NCBI GenBank assembly: GCA_046496745.1
Contig: JAWOGQ010000075.1
Span: 1-13,773, forward strand
DNA length: 13,773 bases
From: JBNJGT01 sp046496745
GTDB taxonomy: Archaea > Nanobdellota > Nanobdellia > Woesearchaeales > JACJVW01
Direction: 5' to 3'
Below the pieces are notes generated by a model, which saw only the letters and a list, made by a program, of their open reading frames with translations, did not search any database and was not told where the DNA came from. The position numbers and the translations under genes were made by a program. This document shows, piece by piece, positions 1 to 5,636 of this stretch (within the stretch, counting starts at the first letter, position 1; every line of letters begins with the position of its first letter).

Positions 1-163
1 GCTTCATGAACGCGGCCAACGTACCAATCAATGCGCCGATTCCAAAAGCAGTACCTACAGCAGCCATTGGATTCTTCTTGATTCGTCTGTTAATGCCCCT
101 TTCCATGTCCTCCAGTTTCATTTTGAGTTCTTCGATCTGGTCTTTTATTTCATCAATCTTCAT
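1..163 (-). CDS. DUF883/ElaB-like small tail-anchored protein, 3' end cut by the window
   Basis: The reading frame opens at an ATG on the minus strand and runs off the window edge after 54 residues. Residues 1-28 are a charged amphipathic helix (KIDEIKDQIEELKMKLEDM) that should form a coiled coil. Then comes an Arg/Lys patch with the turn KKNP, followed by the glycine-rich hydrophobic segment AAVGTAFGIGALIGTLAAF. This order (coiled coil, xNPxxAVG turn, Gly-rich C-terminal membrane helix) is that of bacterial ElaB/YqjD/DUF883 proteins, which sit in the inner membrane by their C-terminus. Probably only a few basic residues are missing. A TATA-like box lies 43 nt upstream, and a partial SD (AGGGGTTGAG, 7 of 10 matches to AGGAGGTGAT) sits just before the ATG, so this gene has a short leader. 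The specific role is unknown. Family assignment is by architecture only. Confidence 0.6.
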   Translation of the reverse strand, partial: MKIDEIKDQIEELKMKLEDMERGINRRIKKNPMAAVGTAFGIGALIGTLAAFMK

Positions 164-196
164 ATTCTCAACCCCTATTATGCTAGAAAGAATCAA

Positions 197-206
197 TTTA
201 TATAAA
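197..206 (-). promoter_or_regulatory. TATA box of the DUF883-like gene
   Basis: The palindromic run TTTATATAAA has its first T (read on the minus strand) 43 nt before the ATG at 163. That predicts transcription starting about 13 nt before the ATG. The sequence is symmetric, so it could also serve the plus strand, but no plus-strand gene follows it. Confidence 0.6.
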
Positions 207-268
207 TCTTTCTGCCTGTTGCTACTCTTTAGTTTAAAGTAGTGGTAAGTGGATGCTAGAAATTCCCT

Positions 269-293
269 TTTGAGGATGAAAGTTTTCCTCAAA
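269..293. repeat. 8-bp inverted repeat in the 164-364 intergenic region
   Basis: TTTGAGGA at 269-276 and TCCTCAAA at 286-293 are perfect inverted arms around a 9-nt loop. The repeat lies in the gap between two minus-strand genes, downstream of the 93-residue protein gene and upstream of the TATA box at 197-206. It could be an RNA hairpin at the 3' end of the upstream transcript or an operator. The rest of 164-364 contains only AT-rich sequence with further TATA-like runs at about 299-306 and 315-322. No gene was recognised there. Confidence 0.45.
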
Positions 294-332
294 GATTAGT
301 ATATAAGAAAATGGCATATATAGAAACAATCT

Positions 333-337
333 AAAAA
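333..337 (-). terminator. Possible short T-run terminator of the 93-residue protein gene
   Basis: Five T in a row on the minus strand lie 28 nt after the stop codon at 365. Archaeal termination often uses such T runs without a hairpin. Five is short, so confidence is low. Confidence 0.3.
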
Positions 338-364
338 CGTAAAAGGGTCAGTTAGAAATGAGAA

Positions 365-646
365 CTAAAAGAAAAATCTTTGCACAAGCCATAATAAGAC
401 AAGAATTATCAAGGCAATAAACCCAACCTTTACAGCAAACTTGACAAGTTTCCATATCAGTAGACCTACCACCACAAGTGCAACTAATAGTATTATAAGC
501 TGAGTATTCGTGAAATCAGGTCCCTCAGAGATGCTGGTCTCATTTATCTGGCTTGTCTGATTCGTCTCGTTCAAGGACACATTAAAACTTGCATTCTGGG
601 CAAATACGCATCCCAGGACCAATAACAGGATAAATATTTTTTTCAT
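365..646 (-). CDS. Small exported membrane protein with sequon-rich ectodomain
   Basis: A 93-residue protein of no family I recognise. Residues 1-16 (MKKIFILLLVLGCVFA) form a typical signal peptide with a likely cut after A16. Residues 17-46 are a hydrophilic Asn/Ser/Thr-rich segment with five N-glycosylation sequons (N18, N22, N26, N29, N35). Two hydrophobic segments follow, roughly 48-65 and 72-88, separated by WKLVKFAVK, so they could be two short membrane helices. The cysteine at 13 is inside the signal peptide h-region, not a clear lipobox. The TATA-like box has its first T 29 nt before the ATG and there is no SD, so the message should be leaderless. It follows the 208-residue gene on the same strand after a 39-nt gap that holds this promoter. 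Confidence 0.7.
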   Translation of the reverse strand: MKKIFILLLVLGCVFAQNASFNVSLNETNQTSQINETSISEGPDFTNTQLIILLVALVVVGLLIWKLVKFAVKVGFIALIILVLLWLVQRFFF

Positions 647-668
647 GTGATTAAAAGTGAAAGTAAAG

Positions 669-676
669 TATATAAG
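669..676 (-). promoter_or_regulatory. TATA box of the 93-residue membrane protein gene
   Basis: CTTATATA on the minus strand has its first T 29 nt before the ATG at 646. This is the spacing expected for transcription beginning at or next to the start codon. Confidence 0.6.
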
Positions 677-685
677 TGTTTCGCC

Positions 686-1312
686 TCATAAAAAATATTC
701 ACCATTAATCCTCATAAGGCCTTTCTCATCTTCCTCAGTAAAAAGGAATGAGAACTTTTTGGTATAATCTCTAAGATGCCAGGATAACCTTTTAATATCT
801 TCCTCCTTAACATCTTCCAGGGACTCAAAGCTCTTCTCACAGACGACCATCGGCCTGTCAACATGGATGACTCCAGTCTCATAGGGTAGCATATATGATG
901 ATCCATTACTGACCGGCTGGTATACTTTGCAGAAATTTTCTAGTTCAGTAGGGTAATCTGGTTCAGCCAAAGCAGTGATGGCATTTATCCTGTAGTCTGT
1001 ATCAATCCTCTGCATATTAAGGGGTTCCAGGATATTTGAATCTGTCACAATATTTGCCTTAGAAACATCTCCTATAAGAGCCTCCATATCCAAATAGGCC
1101 TTTCCTGCACAAATGGCAGGGTCATAAGTCAAGGATACCTTTACAGATCCACCAGGTATCTTATGCCCTGGAAAATAGCAGTTTGAAGGGGCTGCAGCAA
1201 TGTCATTTATTCCCTCAGTTTCTGCAATCTCATTTGCTATCCTGTATTTGCTGAGATGGGAAAACAAACCCACACCGACCAGCAATTCCGATTCAATAGA
1301 GTTTACTCTCAT
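686..1312 (-). CDS. Hypothetical protein, 208 residues, no recognised family
   Basis: I do not recognise this protein. It is soluble-looking, with no signal peptide or membrane helix. It has four cysteines (45, 68, 128, 158) that do not form a CxxC motif. Segments worth noting are APSNCYFPGHKIPGGSVKVS (41-60), which reads like a glycine/proline-turned beta region, and the charged C-terminal half with the acidic stretch SFESLEDVKEEDIKR (161-175). The ATG at 1312 was chosen because a TATA-like box lies 30 nt upstream with no SD, which matches the leaderless pattern of its neighbours. The gene is divergent from the radical SAM gene at 1418, with the two promoters side by side in a 105-bp gap. 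Coding looks real from length and from codon use like that of neighbours, but function is unknown. Confidence 0.65.
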   Translation of the reverse strand: MRVNSIESELLVGVGLFSHLSKYRIANEIAETEGINDIAAAPSNCYFPGHKIPGGSVKVSLTYDPAICAGKAYLDMEALIGDVSKANIVTDSNILEPLNMQRIDTDYRINAITALAEPDYPTELENFCKVYQPVSNGSSYMLPYETGVIHVDRPMVVCEKSFESLEDVKEEDIKRLSWHLRDYTKKFSFLFTEEDEKGLMRINGEYFL

Positions 1313-1334
1313 AAACCCAGCAAAGAATCTTCTG

Positions 1335-1342
1335 TTTAAAAA
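1335..1342 (-). promoter_or_regulatory. TATA-like box of the 208-residue hypothetical gene
   Basis: TTTTTAAA on the minus strand has its first T 30 nt before the ATG at 1312. It is a weaker match than the other boxes, but the spacing agrees with them. Confidence 0.45.
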
Positions 1343-1387
1343 CTTTACTATTACTTAGGGACAATTAAATCTCCAAAAAAAATTACC

Positions 1388-1395
1388 TTTATAAA
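1388..1395 (+). promoter_or_regulatory. TATA box of the radical SAM gene
   Basis: TTTATAAA has its first T 30 nt before the ATG at 1418. There is no SD between them, so a leaderless transcript is expected. Confidence 0.6.
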
Positions 1396-1417
1396 TACAA
1401 TCGAAACTTCCTCTCCA

Positions 1418-2401
1418 ATGTTTGACAGATTGTTCTTATTTTCCACTGGCCTTTGCACAAATGATTGTGTATCGTGCTGCCAATCAGAAGAACCAGCCAT
1501 ATCATTCCAGCATATTCGCCATCCAGGGATTGAAAAGCTTCTGGAAGCATTCAGGTATGATGACCTTTCTGTTACTGGAGGTGATCCTCTCCGTAATCCA
1601 TGGTTGCTTGAGAAAATTCTTGACTTCCACCTTGGTTCAAAATCTATAAGTCTTAATCCCTTCACTTTTTTTTGCCTGGAGAACGATAAACGTGGCAAGG
1701 ATATAAGCAGAAACGATGCCAGATCAAGCCTTGTTAAAGGAATTTCTGGAAAAAGCAGAGAACTTGCAGATGTGCTAAGCTATTATGATTACATCCGTGT
1801 AGATTCAGGGACATTGCAGGCCCCTCATGAAGCCGCTGCATCCTGGAGTCTTAATTTCTTTGAGCAAAACATCCGTCCTCTGCTCAGAGGGAAAGTGGTG
1901 TATGCAACTCTTGATTCATCTGGTGCCTCGTGTATGGGTGCTTTTCGCAAATTTGGAAAACCCAGGACACGATACAAGCCAAAAACTTTTCCCTGCAAAG
2001 TAAAAGGTTATGCGGTCTCATGCGAGGATGATAAGATTCGTCTTCATATCTGTTGCTCAGAGGGGATGTCAGAGCATATTGCCTCTTATCATACAGGCAT
2101 ATCTCTTGATGATCTTGTTGGTATGAAAAGAAGAGAGATCAAGAAAGAAATCAGATCCGCTGCAAAAAAGTATCAGAGAACAGCGCTCCACAAACTTCTA
2201 AGGGGTAAGAATAGTTCATTCCTGAATCTTTTTGATTGGACTAAAGATTATCTTAATGGAAAAGGGATAGCGGTTTATTCTTCAAACCAACAGGCGAAAC
2301 CATGCGAGGTATGCTATACACTGGGACTTGCTCTAAAGAGAAGCAATAGGACTGTTGATGAGTATCAGCAATATATTGAAGACCGGCAAAAATATTTATA
2401 A
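1418..2401 (+). CDS. Radical SAM protein with extra C-terminal cysteines (SPASM-like), unknown substrate
   Basis: The N-terminus carries the radical SAM cluster motif CTNDCVSC (C13, C17, C20, with C21 next to it). It is followed by SVTGGDP at 51-57, which matches the GGDP/GGEP strand that contacts the methionine of SAM. This supports a 4Fe-4S, SAM-cleaving enzyme. Beyond the core the cysteines C193, C202, C212, C213 and then C296-x2-C299 could hold one or more auxiliary Fe-S clusters, as in SPASM or twitch domains, although the spacing is not the textbook one. C86 and C172 are also present. Residues 236-264 are strongly basic (MKRREIKKE, AAKKYQR, LLRGK), possibly for binding a nucleic acid or acidic partner. 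At 327 residues it has the usual size for a SPASM-type enzyme. It is transcribed from its own leaderless promoter and is followed 36 nt later by a GNAT gene. The substrate cannot be told from sequence. It is not recognisably Elp3, MiaB, PqqE or AmrS. Confidence 0.8.
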   Translation: MFDRLFLFSTGLCTNDCVSCCQSEEPAISFQHIRHPGIEKLLEAFRYDDLSVTGGDPLRNPWLLEKILDFHLGSKSISLNPFTFFCLENDKRGKDISRNDARSSLVKGISGKSRELADVLSYYDYIRVDSGTLQAPHEAAASWSLNFFEQNIRPLLRGKVVYATLDSSGASCMGAFRKFGKPRTRYKPKTFPCKVKGYAVSCEDDKIRLHICCSEGMSEHIASYHTGISLDDLVGMKRREIKKEIRSAAKKYQRTALHKLLRGKNSSFLNLFDWTKDYLNGKGIAVYSSNQQAKPCEVCYTLGLALKRSNRTVDEYQQYIEDRQKYL

Positions 2402-2412
2402 AAATATTTATA
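2389..2412 (+). repeat. Tandem duplication of a TATA-containing 12-mer
   Basis: The 12-mer AAAATATTTATA occurs twice head to tail (2389-2400 and 2401-2412). The first copy encodes the last residues (KYL) of the radical SAM protein and part of its stop codon. The second, read on into AAAGC, makes the TATA box of the next gene. Both copies are identical. Confidence 0.85.
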
Positions 2413-2414
2413 AA
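2407..2414 (+). promoter_or_regulatory. TATA box of the GNAT gene (downstream copy)
   Basis: TTTATAAA has its first T 31 nt before the ATG at 2438, matching a leaderless start. The duplicate TATA in the upstream copy, 12 bp earlier, would give a start about 12 nt before the ATG instead. Confidence 0.6.
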
Positions 2415-2437
2415 AGCAATGAAAACCTCGGGCAAGC

Positions 2438-2980
2438 ATGCAAATATTGACTCTCAGGGATGGTAGAACTGGTTATACAGACATATGGAATATGCGACAA
2501 CTCGAGAGACATGTCCTCTCAGAAGAAAGACCCATTGAGATGCATAACCATTGGCCCATATTCTCAGGCTTCAAATTCTACAGGAAAACAATCGCTGAAG
2601 AACTCAAGTATGAGATGCTGGATGATAAGGTTGCAGAATATCAGCCAACTCCCTATAAGCTCAATCCCTACTCCTGGAAGCACAAGGCGATTGTTGCATT
2701 TTGTGGGGGTCTTCAGGGGATAATGATCTGTCAGTATTCAAGAGAATTCTTCAATGAAGGAGGATATCATATAAGGTTTGTCGATGTCCATAAGGATTAC
2801 AAGAGGCAAGGTATAGCTTCCAGCCTTGTATCCAGGATGGAAAACTCTGATTTCATAAAAGGGCATATCCTCTACTGTACCAATCCCACACAGGATGGTC
2901 TTGGATTTCTTGAAACCAGTACATTGCTTGATGTAAAGCACAGAAATTACGAGCTTGTTCTTCCTGACTACAATCGATAG
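2438..2980 (+). CDS. GNAT-family N-acetyltransferase
   Basis: The segment HIRFVDVHKDYKRQGIASSL (111-130) is a clear GNAT motif A: the beta-strand with V-x-V, then a basic/Q-x-x-G-x-A pyrophosphate-binding turn (K122 to A127) and the following helix. This places acetyl-CoA binding near residue 125. The strand before it, AIVAFCGGLQGIMICQYS (84-101), fits the usual 'accessible, G-rich' beta-hairpin that precedes motif A. The C-terminal segment with NPTQDGLGFLE (149-159) fits the motif B region, where an N is often followed by a helix. At 180 residues it is a single-domain enzyme. Residues 1-60 are less like the family and may decide substrate choice. The acceptor is unknown. It follows the radical SAM gene on the same strand but has its own TATA box 31 nt before the ATG. 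Confidence 0.8.
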   Translation: MQILTLRDGRTGYTDIWNMRQLERHVLSEERPIEMHNHWPIFSGFKFYRKTIAEELKYEMLDDKVAEYQPTPYKLNPYSWKHKAIVAFCGGLQGIMICQYSREFFNEGGYHIRFVDVHKDYKRQGIASSLVSRMENSDFIKGHILYCTNPTQDGLGFLETSTLLDVKHRNYELVLPDYNR

Positions 2981-2981
2981 C

Positions 2982-2989
2982 TTTTAATA
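2982..2989 (+). promoter_or_regulatory. TATA-like box of the 7-TM protein gene
   Basis: TTTTAATA begins 32 nt before the ATG at 3014, directly after the stop codon of the GNAT gene. No SD is present, so a leaderless start is expected. Confidence 0.45.
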
Positions 2990-3013
2990 GAAGTACTTTG
3001 ATATTTTTCAGAA

Positions 3014-3745
3014 ATGGTTTCAGAAGCTCTTATCTTCAGGCTTTTCGGCATCCTTGTAGGCCTGGGATTAGGCGCATTCTCCTTTGGCCTCATGAAAGCC
3101 ACCAAAGGAGCGACCAAGGGATGGATGCTTTTCTCCATCTCAGGAGTAGCCTTTTTCCTCTGGACATCTTTGATGAGCCTCTTCTCGATTCTTGATATGA
3201 CTACTGGAAGGATCATCACAAGCATACTTTTCATACCCGGCACAATAATCCTCGTGATGAGCTTTGCAAAACTTGCCGAGGATTTCAGGATACATTCCTT
3301 TCTAAGTACAAGAAATGTTCTCATAGTGAACCTTTTGGTAATTGCCTTTTTTGCTGCAGTTCTAATCTTCCTTACAGGTGATATCCTTCATTCTCTAATG
3401 ACCGCGGTATTGGTTGACGCAGTAATTGCAAACATCATGGCACTCCAGATCACGTTTTCACTATGGAGAAGCACAGGTAATAAGGTATGGTTTGCACTTC
3501 TCATATTCAGCTTGCTTTTTGTTATCGGGCAGAGTTCCACATTGTATGCAGGCAATTGCTGTGGAGGAGAATTATCCGGTTCAGCCACATGTTTATCATA
3601 TGACCTTGACTACAGGAACATGTTCAACATGCCGTGCAACACAGCCCTGACAAGTATGAGCCTTATTGGCTACAATCTCATGACAATCGGTGGTCTGATA
3701 TTGCTTGGCTCGTTCTTCTATATGTACAAGAAGCTTGCTCTGTAA
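3014..3745 (+). CDS. Seven-helix membrane protein with a cysteine loop before the last helix
   Basis: I do not recognise the family. Hydrophobic segments at about 7-27, 37-59, 66-86, 102-121, 125-148, 158-178 and 217-238 give seven membrane helices. Basic residues cluster in the loops after helices 1, 3 and 5 and at the C-terminus (KK at 239-240), so by the positive-inside rule the N-terminus is outside and the C-terminus inside. The long loop between helices 6 and 7 (179-216) then faces outside. It carries four cysteines (182, 183, 193, 208), which suggests disulfides or a metal site. The layout resembles sensor-type 7-TM modules, but no soluble signalling domain follows. Helix 7 has no lysine, so a retinal protein is unlikely. 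It is expressed from its own promoter, and its last 68 bp overlap the 3' end of the convergent HD gene. Confidence 0.7.
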   Translation: MVSEALIFRLFGILVGLGLGAFSFGLMKATKGATKGWMLFSISGVAFFLWTSLMSLFSILDMTTGRIITSILFIPGTIILVMSFAKLAEDFRIHSFLSTRNVLIVNLLVIAFFAAVLIFLTGDILHSLMTAVLVDAVIANIMALQITFSLWRSTGNKVWFALLIFSLLFVIGQSSTLYAGNCCGGELSGSATCLSYDLDYRNMFNMPCNTALTSMSLIGYNLMTIGGLILLGSFFYMYKKLAL

Positions 3746-4388
3746 TGCGGGTTTCTTCACGTTTGACAACTGTATCCAGGTAATCTGTGAGAACAGTATC
3801 CTCACAAATAGGTATGACATGGCTGCGCACCATATTGCAGTAGACCTTTTGCCTGTCCAGGGCATTGTGAGTCTTGCTTTCCGGCAGGTATGATATTGTA
3901 GGAAGATTATCAAGTACATCTGCGATTTTTATCGCTTCGAGCTCTAGTCCAAACTGCTTCTTGAAGTATCTTATGCGATCGAACTGCAGTTGGTTCTTTT
4001 CTTCAGGAGGTATCTTCTTGAGAGTTCCCATGCCTGAGACTCCCAGAAAGATTGTCACACCCATTTCATTGTAGATCCGGTTTCTTACCTTGTCAGGCTC
4101 CTTGCTGTCCTCTATAGAATCATGCAGTATCCCAATATAGATATTATCAGTATTGTTTTGTATGTATCCAGCAATATATGCAACACGCAAAGGATGCGCA
4201 AAGAATGGTTCCCCACTGAATCGAGGCTGATCTCCGTGTTCAGAATGAGAGATTTCAAGGCAGGTCTTAAGATTCTCATAACTCAGTCCAGGATTCAGTT
4301 TCCGATATATCCCTATAAGCCCCTCTAGATTAGGAGCACTCGCGTATTCAGTGATCTTATCAAGTGTAGGTCTTATATCATCCAGCAT
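3678..4388 (-). CDS. SpoT/MESH1-like HD hydrolase (small alarmone hydrolase-like), no synthetase domain
   Basis: The sequence matches the HD domain that hydrolyses the 3'-pyrophosphate of (p)ppGpp in SpoT/Rel and MESH1. Numbering is from the ATG used here (add 6 for the upstream TTG). RFSGEPFFAHPL holds R56 and the first metal histidine H65. ILHDSIED (87-94) holds H89, D90 and the E93-D94 pair needed for hydrolysis. KIADVLDNLPT (154-164) holds the last metal aspartate D157 and N161. No (p)ppGpp synthetase domain follows, so it would be a hydrolase-only protein of about MESH1 size plus a tail. The ATG at 4388 was preferred over TTG at 4406 because the TATA-like box has its first T 30 nt before the ATG, like other leaderless genes here, and only 12 nt before the TTG. 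The C-terminal tail (about 23 residues, polar, low complexity) is antisense to the end of the 7-TM gene. The substrate in an archaeon is uncertain; (p)ppGpp, NADPH or another 3'-phosphorylated nucleotide are options known for the family. Confidence 0.8.
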   Translation of the reverse strand: MLDDIRPTLDKITEYASAPNLEGLIGIYRKLNPGLSYENLKTCLEISHSEHGDQPRFSGEPFFAHPLRVAYIAGYIQNNTDNIYIGILHDSIEDSKEPDKVRNRIYNEMGVTIFLGVSGMGTLKKIPPEEKNQLQFDRIRYFKKQFGLELEAIKIADVLDNLPTISYLPESKTHNALDRQKVYCNMVRSHVIPICEDTVLTDYLDTVVKREETRITEQASCTYRRTSQAISDHRLS

Positions 4389-4412
4389 TTTTTCAGGAAA
4401 AATCAAGTTCTA

Positions 4413-4419
4413 CTTAAAT
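4413..4419 (-). promoter_or_regulatory. TATA-like box of the HD hydrolase gene; decides the start
   Basis: ATTTAAG on the minus strand has its first T 30 nt before the ATG at 4388. If it is the promoter, the TTG at 4406 would lie upstream of the transcript and cannot be the start codon. Confidence 0.45.
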
Positions 4420-4483
4420 CATTTGCGCAAAAACCCCTGTGCCGCGGCCAAAATATCCCATTAAAAGAGTTCCCGGCGTAAAA

Positions 4484-4520
4484 TTTATAAAACAAATTAT
4501 TCATAAATCAATAAAAGAGG
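4484..4520 (+). promoter_or_regulatory. Promoter and ribosome binding site of the RND operon
   Basis: TTTATAAA at 4484-4491 lies 43 nt before the ATG at 4527, so transcription should start about 13-16 nt before it. AGAGG at 4516-4520 is an SD-like site with 6 nt to the ATG. This is a short-leader promoter, unlike the leaderless ones on either side. Confidence 0.6.
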
Positions 4521-4526
4521 CTTATC

Positions 4527-5636
4527 ATGGGATTATTTAAAGGGATAGCAGCAATCCAGAAAAAAACATACACTGTTATCCTACTGCTGATTCTTATTGT
4601 CACAATATTTTTGGGCTACCACGCTGCAAAGATACAGTTCGAATCAGACATATCAAAGGAGATGCCTGATACGGGTGAGATCTTCACAAAGACCTTGTAT
4701 TTCCAGGAAAGCTTTCCTGGGTCCAGCACAGTCCTTGTTGCTTATTCGATCGACAAGGAACTTCAGAAAAATCCCCTTGATTCTGTTACAGAACAGGAAG
4801 TTGTGGATTCCATATATCAACTTGATGGTGAGCTTAGAAAACTGGATAAGGTTACTCATGTATTCAGCCTGGGGGAGATATTCAAGAAAGCCCGCATGGT
4901 TCCGATGACCCAGGACATAGTTGACATGGTCCTGTCTGAAAGCAAGGAACACACAAGCAGGCTGATCTCCAGCGATAAGAAAGCAACAATAGTAACCATC
5001 TTCACAGAGGAACTTGCTTCTAAAGAGGATATAGATGAATTTGTAAACCTCGTTGAAGACAGGATAGAAAGGTCCAATCCTCCATATGGTATTGATGTCA
5101 AGGTGACAGGCAACCCCATATTGCGTGGCGACCTTCAGGATTACTTGGTGAGTGACTTCTATCGAACAATCCTTATTGCGATCCTTATAATATTTCCTTT
5201 CATATTCTTGGTCACACGAAAGTTCAGTAAGGCTGCAATGGTAATGTTACCCCTGTTAGTAGGGCTTGTCTGGTATGCAGGCTTGGTTGAACTCCTTGGC
5301 TTTAAGCTATCAGTCTCAACTGTTGCAACAGGTGCCATGGTATTAGGATTAGGTGTGGAATATTCCATCTTTATCTATAATAAGCTCGAGAAAGCCATGG
5401 AAAAGGTTAGTGTAGAAGAGGCAGTCGAAGAAGCGGTTGGATTCACTGGAAGAGCCATATTCGGTTCAGCTCTCACAACAACTGTAGCCTTCATCTCCCT
5501 TGGCCTCTCCATAGTTCCCATGCTGAGTCACCTGGGAATAATCTCATCGATTGGGATCCTTGCAATCCTTTTCAACTGCATATTCATCAATCCCTGTATT
5601 TTTTTGGCAATTGAAAAATGGACCACAAAAGAATAG
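4527..5636 (+). CDS. RND/MMPL-family transporter, N-terminal half (separate gene)
   Basis: This 369-residue protein has the layout of one half of an RND permease. There is one helix at about 15-34, a large outside domain (35-210) beginning with the family-like FESDISKEMPDTGE, then five helices at about 213-229, 236-256, 262-284, 312-331 and 338-360. The segment GLGVEYSIFIYNKLEKAME (274-292) is the TM4 signature of the MMPL/HpnN/COG1033 group, usually GxGxDYxxF. Here the aspartate is E278, a conservative change at a residue linked to proton coupling in RND pumps. A full RND pump needs two such halves. The other half is the next gene, which starts 19 nt before this one stops, in the -1 frame. 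The two are expected to be translationally coupled and to pair in the membrane. Substrate unknown; related pumps move lipids, hopanoids or other hydrophobic compounds. Confidence 0.85.
   Translation: MGLFKGIAAIQKKTYTVILLLILIVTIFLGYHAAKIQFESDISKEMPDTGEIFTKTLYFQESFPGSSTVLVAYSIDKELQKNPLDSVTEQEVVDSIYQLDGELRKLDKVTHVFSLGEIFKKARMVPMTQDIVDMVLSESKEHTSRLISSDKKATIVTIFTEELASKEDIDEFVNLVEDRIERSNPPYGIDVKVTGNPILRGDLQDYLVSDFYRTILIAILIIFPFIFLVTRKFSKAAMVMLPLLVGLVWYAGLVELLGFKLSVSTVATGAMVLGLGVEYSIFIYNKLEKAMEKVSVEEAVEEAVGFTGRAIFGSALTTTVAFISLGLSIVPMLSHLGIISSIGILAILFNCIFINPCIFLAIEKWTTKE

Noticed and set aside
1351..1698. A 115-codon minus-strand frame antisense to the radical SAM gene.
   Set aside because: It overlaps a gene with clear family motifs, has no promoter of its own, and its composition looks like a shadow frame.
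1418..2980. Radical SAM plus GNAT suggested a split Elp3.
   Set aside because: The radical SAM motif and surroundings do not look like Elp3, and the GNAT lacks the Elp3-type C-terminal sequence I would expect.
3014..3745. Seven helices suggested a rhodopsin.
   Set aside because: No lysine is present in helix 7 for retinal attachment, and no rhodopsin motifs are seen.
4389..4406. TTG start at 4406 for the HD hydrolase, adding MIFPEK.
   Set aside because: It lies only 12 nt from the TATA-like box, whereas the ATG at 4388 has the 30-nt spacing seen for leaderless neighbours.
5599..5636. A T TTT TTG slippery-type heptamer (5600-5606) near the junction of the two RND half-genes, suggesting -1 frameshifting to make one fused pump.
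   Set aside because: After a -1 slip the frame meets TGA at 5612-5614, before the ATG of the second half, so slippage here cannot fuse the two proteins. Re-initiation at the overlapping ATG is simpler.
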